A stretch of 64,000 nucleotides of DNA from Vitis vinifera (taxonomy: Eukaryota > Streptophyta > Magnoliopsida > Vitales > Vitaceae), in assembly GCF_030704535.1 (NCBI RefSeq), contig NC_081815.1:3115001-3179000 (forward strand). The letters are read 5' to 3'. The notes beneath the pieces are model-generated. The model saw nothing but the letters and a program-made list of their open reading frames with translations. It ran no database searches and was not told the origin of the DNA. Below are positions 11,716 through 22,032 of the stretch, one piece after another (positions within the stretch are counted from its first letter, which is position 1; every line of letters begins with the position of its first letter). A program made the position numbers and the translations under genes.

Positions 11716-14700
11716 CTACAAAAATGAACTATGTCCTCCACCAAGTGGTACTCTTGGCTTAAATACAGCAGATACCATCAAGTATGGGCAATGCCTGAAG
11801 CAAATACTCTGAAAGAAAAACAAGAAACAGTAAGATTTCAAATACATGGGTTCAAAATCACACTGAACCCTGGGCGTCAGCCAGGAAAATGAATCAGAAA
11901 AGCTCCCCAAAATAGATTTTTGAAAGAAAAAGATATTAGGGATCTATAGCAAACTTATTGCTTAAGCAAATGAATGCAAAAAAAGTTCCTCTCAGTAAGA
12001 AAACAGGAGAAGATTGGTAAGAGAACACCAAGGATTTGTTTAAGGTCAGAAAAAGCATCTATGAGACTATCAGTCCAAGATCAGATCAAATATGTAATGG
12101 GTACAAAAAGGCTTGATCCTATGAAACAAAATAATGCTTTGATCAGTTGAAAATGAAAGGAGAATAGGATTATAAGAAATAGATGTGAAGGGCTGGGTAA
12201 TATGGATATAATTAATAATCAACTTGAGGAAAAATCATATGTAAAACAATGATGAGGAACAGGAAAGCCTATTGATCCCTATTGGTGTCAGGAGTATGGC
12301 AAGATAATATGACCACACAAGGTGGGCACAACCATGTAGGACTTAGCTATTTGCTCATATGCAACTTGTCTGTTAAAATTACACCTTTATAGGAGTAATT
12401 TAGCAAAGTTGTTGGTGAGGCCAGTGCATCCCGTGCACAGCAGGTTGTCAAATACAGCAGTTTCAAATCAATAGTATTCATCAGAGAGCAAAATAAAGCA
12501 GTTTCAAATCAATAGTATTCATCAGAGAGCAAATGAAAAGAGAATGGCATACCGGGATGCTTAACAATAGTCCATGAGAATTGATTAGGACAGGTAGGCT
12601 TCTCCTAGCGGCAACAGGGATAGACTTCAATGAGTGGAGAGCTCTTTCTGCTGATAACCTTGCAAAATCTGAACATAAAATTGTCTTCTCTGAGATTTGC
12701 TCCATGGCACTAGCCAAAATAACTCTTTCCTTTTCATGGTTTTCCAAATTCTGATGCTTTGACAACTTTGCAAGATAGAGCCAATCAGCATCAACCATGT
12801 GGCGAACCTCAGCTACCATGTCATGACCAACCATGCAATGTCTGCAAAAGTGATGCAAACTTTTCCCTGCCAAGTCCCTGTTACAACTTGCCTCTTCTAC
12901 AGGAGACTTATCTCCAGAAATTTTATTGCTCAGGTTCCAGGAGACCAAGAATCTGTTCATGAAGTAACAAATTTGGCCAGGTTGAAGAGGCAGACTCAGA
13001 GAAGTGCTAACAGTATGCACTCCATGCATTTTTAAGTCATGGTCAGAAATAGTTTTAGTTTTGGACTTGAAATGCTTGGTTTCATCCTCCTGCAATGAAA
13101 GAATATTACTATATGTTGACTCACTGAGGATATTACGTCTTTTGGCTTCCACTAGAATCGATTCAGAAGAAGCTACATCCAAAAATTGCACATCTGAAGC
13201 ATCAGGAACCAGGTTATCTGAGTTTGCTTTCCCATCTACTATAATTTGCTCAACTTCACTTGGAATATAGTGCTTGTGAGTTTCATAACAGTGTCTGTAG
13301 AACAACTCCATTTTTGAAGGTAGAGGAGAATTGACAGAGCAGCAAACCAGGAGTTTGGTACCTTTAGACCGAGGAGCTGCACACAGGTAACAACCAGCTG
13401 CAGTAAGGGATGTCTGCAGGATTATCAAAAAAGAAATTGAATAAACAAACTGATAACATCTTAAAATAAATTCAGGTGTGTGTAGACACATACAAACACA
13501 TCCCAGTGTACAACTTTTCTCCCAGGAAAAGAATGCCCCCAAAATTCATATTAGAAAAATCAATATCTTCTTAAAGAGAAAAAGGGAGGAGAAAGAAAAA
13601 AGTAATAAAGTAGAATAACTGAGACAAAAGATGCCACTTGCCAACAATGTACAAGGCTGACAGTCTTAAGTTTATTTATAGCTCTCCCAATTGTCACAAG
13701 GTTATGGGCTCGAAGGATACAGTGTGCCTCCTGGATTTCTAAACCACATATTGACAACTTAGATAAAGTAGCTACCACAATTTCTTTTTTCTTCTTTTGG
13801 TTACAATGGATTGTAGATGGTACTTGACCTAATCAAACCTACAACTCCCATAGTCCAGCTTTCAATATAAAGGCCTATAAATCAAGAATGACCTGTCGAC
13901 ATATTGCCACGTCACATACAACAGCAGAATACTCATCATCGTGGCCTATTAGGACAAACATTCAATTGCTTCTTTCTAAATCCACTCCTAGGATTTATGA
14001 AAAAAATAAAGCTCTCAAAGAATCATCACATCATAGGCAAGAATATGCCAATTTTGGCATGGCTATTAACACAAACATCAAAAATATCCTTCAATGTGCA
14101 TCCTTTGCTGAATTGAAGAAAATTATAAAGCATTTATGATGTTTCCTATGAGACAGTAACATTTAAAATCCATAGTTTGCAAATCACTCATTGTTTGTGC
14201 TTTGAAATTGTCTTGTCAATGTATACATACTTTTGAATTCCAATATCAATTGACTTCCTGTCAAAGTATGGAGCGATAATCTGATGGTAAACATGCACAA
14301 ATGTTTTGCCAAAGTAATATCAAACACATGAGGATCCACATAGAGAAAAAAGAAAAAAGAAAATAACAATTACTCTAAAGAAATATGTTCAAATGCTAAG
14401 AAAATGTTCTCTCATACCAAATTGAAATTCATGATAAATATAACTTGCTAATCAATCCAAAATAAATTAAATTCAGAGATCACAGAAATTGGTGTAGAAC
14501 TCTAAGCGAATCCTTGTGTGATTTCTTCACATGATGTCAAACCATGAGTATATAAACATATCAGCTAGTCAAGTTTATGATTTAATAGTGCCAGGCAGGT
14601 GTTGCAGGGGCACATCTGTATCTAAGTAATTACTTTTGTCTCATGAAACATAATAGGTAACTAGATGATGACAGACACTGACAAAAATTTCTCTAGGGTT

Positions 14701-17700
14701 TGAATCAGAGAAAAACCTGAACAAGCTGGCTTAAGTTACCTAAAAGATATAATTGAAGTATATGGTGGTGAAAATAAATGTACCTTGCATGGGAAAGTAC
14801 GAATATAGTCCAGTAGCAATTTTGAAGTACTGCCTCGAACTGGCCTGTGCCTCTGTGAGATGAACTGTCGGACCCAGAAAAAAATGATGTTAGCATGAGC
14901 ATCCAATAAATTTATTCATATCAGAATAGTTTCTTTGTAAAAAACACAAGCTTTTGCAGAAAATCACCATGTTCAAAATTACTTACCTGCAAAACCAAAG
15001 CAATAAACTTTGACAGGCATATGTCCTCAATTTTCGATGGATGCAAAATCTCTAAATCAATAACAGCATACCCCTGCTGCCATCCATAATATCGTCCCAA
15101 CAAGACAAAAAATAAAATAAAATAAAAATAAGAAATAGTGAAGAAGATTGGATCCATCTAATAACTACATCAAAGGTTCTTTTCCTCAAAAAGCTAAAAA
15201 TTACTAGAAATTTGAAAGTTTCTATTATTTCATGACATATCCCATAGTTTCTATTATATATAACAACAGTTTGGTTGCAAAAGAGATTCTACTTGGCAAT
15301 AAAGTCAACATTAAAAATAATAATCATAGTTTCCTTTTGAATTGCTGACTCCACACAAAAACATGCACAAAAGCATGCATGCACACACACACACACACAC
15401 AAACACACAACCACTCTCTCTCACACATACATTGCACTGAAGTAGAAACAAGGCATGAAAAGGACCAAAAAATGAAAAATCTCAGAAGATTGCTTACATC
15501 TATGACAGATACAGATGATTTATCACATTAAGATAAATTTGGAATATATTAGGGTCCCTGCATTTCACTAAAGTATGCTTACCACCATGAAAAATACAGC
15601 CTAATTTATTAAGTTACAACAAATTTGCTCAACATATCAGTATGTTTCTTGATTTTGTAGATTGGTTGGGTTCTTGCTAAGAGAGGGAGTTGTTTTTTGT
15701 GTGATCTCTTCTTCTTCTTGATTGCGTCTTTAGGCATTCATTGTATATGTCTTGGGTACTATGGTGCACCATCTTTTTGACACTTTTTAATATATTTGTA
15801 TTATTTGCTTATCCAAAAAAAAAATCAGTACGTTTCACTCCCTCCCTCCCTCTCTATCTCTCTATCACACACACGCAACCCGCACACACACACACACACA
15901 GCTATGCTCTCATGCATTTCACTAAAGGAAACAAGAGAGAGAACCAAAAAAGGAAAGCTCTTAGAAGTTTGCTTACAGCCATGACAGATACAACTTCATT
16001 AATCAAGTTAGAGCAAATTTGGTCAACATATGCACGTGTTTTTCGACAGGCAGATATAACTGCCTGTAATTCATACTTGAAGGTACCTGAAAAGTAAGTC
16101 GTTACCCAAAAGTGTCAAACATGTGCTCAGTAGAAGAGTTGATAAAGTATCATGTGAATAGGAGAAAATAATTACCCTGGATTAGAAAAGAGGGAACAAA
16201 ACAATTTTTTTCCAGTATAAGAAAAATTAAAAAATATATTATACTGGATCATGGAAAGACTAATTTTCAATTACTTAAACATGTAAAAATAAGATTCCAT
16301 CAATCATCTAACTACCTAAGTTGGCAAATCAATCTCAACTCACATGATGGCAAATTTCTTAATGACAATCGAATCCTGTTACGGGCAAATGATGGATTTT
16401 GATTTGTTGGATCTTCTACCCATTCTTGATTACCCCCTTCACATATCTGTAAAGCAACAATAATGATAATAGCTAAACCACAATCATTAGGCAAACTCAT
16501 AAAGAAACAATGTGCATTTAACAGCATACTATTAGCACGAAATTCAGAAGGATCTTATTACTTAAAATGAAGGACTGAGAGTGCAAATGGGTTATCTTAT
16601 CATCCTTATAATAGAATACCATATGTTAACGGGTTTTCTTTAAGTCCCTTTCATGTCAGCTGCTAATAATAATAATAAAAACTGAAGAGACAACAATATA
16701 CAGTAAGGTGCAGCAACCAGATCTATAAACCTTAAAATACAAGTCAAGATAGAAAAATTTTTCATTGTACATCAAATATAATTCAAAGCATGCATATAAT
16801 AACATCCCGGTAAGAGCAGTAGCTTTAGACATAACCCATTACAGTAGTGTCATCATCCCTAAATACACTCATCCTGATATGATGATTTATAAATAGGACT
16901 AAATTTTACTCCTGTTCAGGTAATGACCATTAGAAGAACAGTTTTTGCCTTCTTATGAGAAAAGAATTATAGTTCTCATATCCTTTGAGGACGTTGACAT
17001 GGAAAAGGAGCACCAACCTTATACAAATCTTCTTTTGAGAACTCTAGGAGTGGACGCACTAACAAAATACTGTAATTGTCAGAAGCTTCATCAAAATAAT
17101 TTGTATAAGTTGAGAACAACTGAGAAGCAAAAGCCATGCCAGCTAGTCCAAGTACACCACTATCACGGGATAGCCTGAGAATGAAGAGCTCAACCTGCAT
17201 TTCATCTTAGCAATCAGTATATGTCTACTGTCGGGTAAGAAACCCTCAAAGTTTGGTTAAATTTAGATAAGAACAGTACCATAATTGTGATTATCAGGTA
17301 CAAGCAGACGAAGGACCTATTTCCAAATCTACAAAATAACTACAAAAACACAGCACATAGAAATGTCATTAATTCAGTGGTAGTACATACCTGGTCATCT
17401 GCATGATGGGCAACAAGCAACACCCCAATCTGATGTTGAATGCAAACATTTTGGAAAATTTGATACCTGAAAGTGAAAACCTAATTTCAAGTTCCTCAAA
17501 ACAGAGAATTATTTCTGAATAATACTTGGATTCACTGGATATATTTACAATCTATTTATAATATTGAAAATGGGAAAAAGAAAAGAAAATTATTCTATTC
17601 TATTCCTAAGATTATTCTATTGAATTAATTACAAGAAATAAATCAGCTATTAATTACAAGAAATAAATACCAAATAACTACAAAGAAAAAGAAACATATC

Positions 17701-20700
17701 CAAATTAAATCACAATCTATTTGACAATTACTACATGGATTCTCCAACATCCCCCTCAAGCTAGTGAGTAAATGTTTTTCATTCCCATCTTGTTCGTGAT
17801 GGATTGGAACAGTTGATCTGCAAGTTCCTTGATCATTATGTCTGCTGACCATCTTTCTAAGGATATATAGGAAGTGCACACCAACCACCATCCAATTTCT
17901 CCTTGATGATATGATAATTAACTTCAATGTGCTTGGTTCAATTATGTTGAAATGGATTGTGGGCCATACTGATAGGTTACTTATAGTCATAGTAGGGCTT
18001 CAGAGGACCTTCCTAACTTATTCAAAGATCACTAAGAATAATTTTTATCAAGAGAAGCTAACATGGCCCATACGCCAATGTTGAAATTTTGCTTCGGCAT
18101 TCGACCTAACAACCACAAATTGTTTCTTACGTCTCCAAGTTACCAAATTCCATTCCAAGAACATACAATAGCCAGATATTGACCTCTTTTCAGAGGCTGA
18201 TCCTACCCAATCAGCATTTGTATAAACTAAAAGTGTCATCCTCCCAATTTTCTAGAATAAAATACCAAGAATTAATTTTAAGTGTCTTGGTATCCAAGCA
18301 ACCATCTCCACTTGTATCTCCTTGGGAAATTGACTCACTACACTAGAAGCATATGCTAGATCAGAAACTTACCTATCAAGCATTGATACCTCAAGGACTC
18401 TTTGAACCTTCATCAAGTTTATGACCAGCCTCAATTAGTGTATCAACCAGCCTACACCCTAACAATCTAGTTACTCAAGAGATCTAAACTTAAGGTGTGA
18501 AATTATAATTCCCTTTTTTAATTGAGCAACTTTAATCCTTAGAAAGCATTTAAATCTTCCTAGGTCTTTAATTTCAACTTCTCTTTTTATTAACCCATTT
18601 ATTCTAATTCATCTATTGTCACAACAATATTATCAACATACACAATGAGAGTAATTATTTTCCCATTCCAGCGTGTTGAACAAACAACGTAAGATCCCCT
18701 TGCATCTGGATATAATTTGTATTCTTCATTGTCTTAGCAAATCTTCTAAACGAGCTCTAAGGGATTGTTTAAGCTTGTATAGAGTCGTCTACAATTGACA
18801 GATCTTTTTCCTCTTAAAATTTTCTTTTAGACCAAATGGTATCTCCATGTAAACCTGCTTCTCCAAATTCCTATGGAGGAATGCATTCTTTACTACCATA
18901 AGAGTCAATCAAAGTAAGTAGCATGAGATAGTAATATATGAATGGTATTCATCTTTGCCACCCAAGGAAAATTTTCATGGTAATCTATCCCATAAGTTTG
19001 AGTGCACCCCTTAGCTACCAATCTTGCTTCATACATTTCAAGTCTCATTTGCCCAATATTTTACTATGAACATGCACTTACACCCAACCTGTTTCTTCCC
19101 AAAAGGAAGATCCACAATCTCCCAAGTATTACCTTGTTTCAACACAATCATCTCCTCTTGCATTGCCTCTCTCCAATTTTCGTCCCCTAAAACCTCTTGA
19201 CAAATGTCAATGGAGTTGAGTTTGGTAACAAATGTTTTGTAAGATGTAGAAAGGTTATTAAATGAAACAAAGTTGGTTAAAGGGTATTGAGTACAATGTC
19301 TCTTACTGTTTCTAACAGCAATAGGTAAATGAAGATCATTAAACATATTGGAACTAGGCTCAATTTGAGTTCTAGTACTTTCTTCCGAGTTAATAATTGG
19401 AGTTGCACTTAAAGAGGTACAAGAGCACACTTTATCCTCCTAACGTAAACCTTGAGTGGTATAGCGTATCTCCCCACCTCTCTCATTTTGGACAACAAAA
19501 TCAAGAATTAATGGATTGAGAAATCACGGGTTTAGAGTCGGTGGGCCTGAGTAAGTCTTGAGGATGACTTTGGGAATGACTCAGAGAGCTTGGGACAAGA
19601 ACATGAATTGGTTTAGACTTAGACTTAGGAGCAATTTTAATGATGAGATAGACAAACTCAAAAAAAATTCCTTATATTTTGCAAATGGCTCCCATTGAAG
19701 ATAAGTTGGAGAAAAAAATAGTTGATTTTTATGAAAGATAATTAAGGAAAAAATGGTTGATTTTCACAAAATTAAAATCTATAGACACGAAAATTTCTTA
19801 AGAGTACAAAGAAGGGAAAAAAGCTCCTCCTTGAGTGGAAATTTAAGGGGTTGGATAAGAAGAGAAGAATTTTCTGGTGTATGGCTCCAATTTGCTTGTT
19901 TTGATGTATATGGAAAGAGCATAACCGAAGGATTTTCAATGAAGAAGAGTTCTTAGATAAAAAATTGAAGGAGCTCTCAAACAGTTTCTTTTAAAATGCT
20001 CACTTAATATCATTACATCCATTGATTATAAGCATCTAACTTTTAAAAAAGAAACTGGAAATAAATTAAGAAAAAACTGGAAAATCCAGAGACAACAATA
20101 TACTAGCACAAGCATTTCTTTGATTTAAAATGTCACCTCATTTCACGAGCTGCTTCTTGCAAGTGACCCTGTTTTGGCTTACCATCTAACCAATCACATT
20201 GGGCAATCTCACATCTGATTCCTACACAAAAGCTACATTAACCATCTAATACCTGTTAAAGGTTTAAACTCATATACGGAGCCAGCCAAATGCGCCCAAA
20301 GAAAAAAGGATAAAAGATGGATATACCCATATCAGAAACTCTATGGCGAACAATGTTTGCCTCATCTTTACTCTCTGCTCGCAGTCCATGATCAACTATT
20401 ATTGCCAAAAGCCCATCAATGAAACCACGGCTCTCACCAGCAGTATTGAGGCCATTGGTTTTCCAATCAGCTGTTAGAATACACAGCGCCATACTGTCGG
20501 GTCCACCCGACACTCCAAGAGCTGAAAATACAGCAAAAAATAATCTATCAACAAAGTTATGCAGCACAATTGCCCTCAGTTTGGCAATTGAAGAAAGGTA
20601 TTGAAAAATAAAAACAAAGTCCAGAGCCCAGTTTTCCATTTATTCTTTTCTTCTCAAATGAGGCAAAAGGTTGTATTATTGTCACTGGGAGGTTTTTCCT

Positions 20701-21307
20701 TTTATCTGGTACTAATTCATAGGAAATGGATTGCATTAATCCACAGTAAGCACTGATTTTTTATTTTTTATTTTTTATTTTCTAATGTCTCCCTAGTAAT
20801 CAAATTTGAGCAGACAAAGAAAGCCAACGTCAATCCGTCCTTAATGTAATCACAGTCGTAAACTGTTTGATTGTTGAGAAAACAGGACCCCAGTAAGCAA
20901 AGTACTTTAACAACGCCAAGTTAAGTAGGGTTTGTGAAAATTGAAGATTGAAAAACTTCTGTTCTTTTCTTTTCTTTTCCTTCCCAACATTTTCCCAACA
21001 ACCAGAACGAGAAAAACAAAAAAGCCAAAGGAGAGTGAGAAGTGAGTGAATGACCGATGCGGTGGTGAGGTTTAAGACCAGCCATGGCCATTCGCCGCGA
21101 GAAAACCTCTTTGTATTTGATGAAGTCGACTGGGTCTTGGAGATGGGAACACTCGCAGAAGAAGCGATTCGAAGGAGCGCGAGATGAGCAGAGCTGACTG
21201 GAGATAAGTGAGTTTCTGCATTTTGTTGATAAAACCCTAGAAATAGAGGCTACTGCAAAATTTGATGTGACTCTGGCCTGGGAAGATACGACGAATCCTG
21301 AAGCCAT
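11716..21307 (-). CDS. RSY3: tRNA(Ile)-lysidine synthase, plastid (TilS / RASPBERRY3-like)
   Basis: PP-loop ATP pyrophosphatase family. TilS converts C34 of the CAU-anticodon tRNA-Ile to lysidine so that it reads AUA. Eleven exons on the minus strand, 5' to 3': 21307-21055, 20521-20327, 20221-20137, 17466-17391, 17194-17018, 16446-16344, 16086-15977, 15076-14987, 14864-14784, 13413-12553 and 11808-11716. All phases match, giving 707 residues. SGGPDS (residues 89-94) is the PP-loop and AHHADDQ (197-203) the second family motif. The N-terminus (MASGFVV...) is Ser/Arg-rich and looks like a plastid transit peptide. The C-terminal VFKPRVPLGGGHSSF is typical of the plant proteins. I chose ATG 21307 over an in-frame ATG at 21550, because the latter lies in AT-rich promoter-like DNA. 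Introns 3 and 7 hold transposon debris. The Arabidopsis homologue RSY3 (At3g24560, from memory) is needed for embryo development. Confidence 0.93.
12456..12533. repeat. Two-copy tandem repeat, 41-bp period, in TilS intron 10
   Basis: A 37-bp sequence starting AGCAGTTTCAAATC at 12456-12492 is repeated identically at 12497-12533. It lies 20 bp inside the intron from the donor of TilS exon 10. The identity implies a recent duplication. Confidence 0.85.
15373..15424. repeat. (AC)n/(TC)n microsatellite in TilS intron 7
   Basis: A pure CA run passes into CTCTCT. A second CA-rich tract lies at about 15865-15900. The two tracts sit at equivalent positions beside homologous exon-7-like sequence, so they look like parts of one duplicated unit. 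Confidence 0.75.
15430..15648 (-). pseudogene. Decayed tandem copies of TilS exon 7 and its donor flank
   Basis: Two stretches in intron 7 resemble the true exon 7/donor region (15913-16060). Copy A, about 15430-15514, matches the last bases of the exon, the donor (ATAGATGTAAGC against ATGGCTGTAAGC) and about 60 bp of following intron. Copy B, about 15558-15648, matches the stretch ATATGTTGA(C/G)CAAATTTG through the donor (CATGGTGGTAAGC). Copy B carries an in-frame TAG and its 5' part is missing. A LINE fragment was later inserted at its edge. Neither copy can encode a working exon. Confidence 0.7.
15649..15823 (+). mobile_element. 5'-truncated LINE (L1-type) 3' end with target duplications, TilS intron 7
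   Basis: 175 bp resembling the noncoding 3' end of plant L1 LINEs: GATTGGTTGGGTTC, then TTGTATATGTCTTGGGTAC, then GGTGCACC and a TTATCC plus poly-A tail. Flanked by ATCAGTATGTTTC (15636-15648) and ATCAGTACGTTTC (15824-15836), a 13-bp target duplication with one mismatch. It is related to the longer LINE in S1P intron 5. Confidence 0.85.
17515..19680 (-). mobile_element. Ty1-copia LTR retrotransposon remnant in TilS intron 3
   Basis: Same strand as TilS. Near 19430-19038 the reverse transcriptase N-terminal region is visible (ENWREAMQEEM, then NTWEIVDLP and VGCK). At 18239-18048 is the RNase H segment (TNADWVGSASEKRS, SGYCMFL, VTWRRKKQ). The polypurine tract CTTGAGGGGGA lies at about 17760-17750, directly followed by an LTR starting TGTTGGAGA at 17749. 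That LTR runs to about 17515; its 3' edge is approximate. The coding part is broken by frameshifts and a large deletion between the two blocks, and no 5' LTR is found. It is a dead, 5'-truncated element; TilS splicing simply spans it. Confidence 0.85.
19750..20010 (+). mobile_element. LINE reverse-transcriptase 3' fragment in TilS intron 3
   Basis: The plus strand reads MAPICLF-stop-CIWKEHNRRIFNEEEF (about 19877-19960). This is the conserved end of plant L1 ORF2 (P.CLFW.IWKERNRR.F) with one internal stop. It lies antisense to TilS, beside the copia remnant. Boundaries are approximate. Confidence 0.65.
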
Positions 21308-21871
21308 GGATGTGCTGCTGTGGATGTCTCCTTCCTCGCCCACTGCCCGGCTTAGATATCCAAATCTTCTATTAACGAAACGACGCCGTTCTTTCGACGA
21401 TCGACTCTCACGGTTCTGCCCCACCGCCAAAAAGTAAGACGATATTTGATTCGTAAAAGGGGAGAGAAAGTAGGCGAAGAAATACAAAATCTCATGCACG
21501 AAAAATAGACTAAAAAAATTAATAGGAGAAATTTTATTATTAATTTCCATCTATTTTCTTAAAATTCTGGCTTTTTTTTTCTTTTTCTTTTTTTTTTTTT
21601 TGAACATTTTCTTATATTATCTATTTATTTAAAAGAAAGATTTTCATTAAAAGATGCTGATGTAATCTGAGACATTTCTAGTGAGAGTGGAAGATGAAAT
21701 AAATTTGGAATAATTTTAGAACGCATCAACCATTGATGTGCTTCGGTCCAAACAAAACCTAAACAGGGGACCGAAGAATCATAGTTTGGGAGTGGAACCG
21801 GGTGCCTCAGACACCCAAACCGACCTCTCAGGCGTACGTGGCAGTACAGGCTCTCCGTTTGTATCGCTCTG

Positions 21872-21881
21872 TATATAAAAG
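21872..21881 (+). promoter_or_regulatory. TATA box of S1P
   Basis: TATATAAAAG lies 152-161 bp upstream of the S1P start codon. The downstream CT-rich leader (TCTCTCTCTC near 21953) is typical of plant 5' UTRs. Confidence 0.55.
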
Positions 21882-21980
21882 GAAAGCTGGGCATCGCATC
21901 GCAGTCATCCTCGCTATCCATATATCAATCAAATCAATCAACCAACACGAATTCTCTCTCTCGCATTCACTTTCTCTTCA

Positions 21981-22025
21981 ATGAGGTTTTGGCGCCAAAT
22001 CAATCGCTCATCGAGGAGACGGTGA
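21981..22025 (+). CDS. Upstream ORF (14 codons, Arg-rich) in S1P leader
   Basis: ATG at 21981 opens a 14-codon frame (MRFWRQINRSSRRR) ending in TGA at 22023-22025, seven bases before the S1P ATG. It lies downstream of the TATA box, so it should be in the mRNA. Such a short uORF ending just before the main start may lower S1P translation. Six of 14 residues are Arg. Function is inference. Confidence 0.5.
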   Translation: MRFWRQINRSSRRR

Positions 22026-22032
22026 GGACGCC

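Larger units (their letters stand above)
21308..22032. promoter_or_regulatory. Divergent promoter region between TilS and S1P
   Basis: 725 bp separate the two start codons. AAACGACGCCGTT lies at 21378-21390, 71 bp upstream of the TilS ATG. TATATAAAAG at 21872-21881 is a good TATA box for S1P, predicting transcription from about 21905. The middle (about 21540-21660) is an A/T- and T-rich tract. Confidence 0.6.

Noticed and set aside
12759-13270. Several plus-strand frames over TilS exon 10
   Set aside because: Antisense shadows of a well-supported exon.
17515-19680. Copia element as an active retrotransposon
   Set aside because: Coding parts are fragmented, most of pol and gag is missing, and only one LTR is visible.
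21308-21550. In-frame upstream extension of TilS to ATG 21550
   Set aside because: The added residues are Phe/Tyr-rich and the DNA is AT-rich promoter-like; ATG 21307 gives a normal transit peptide start.
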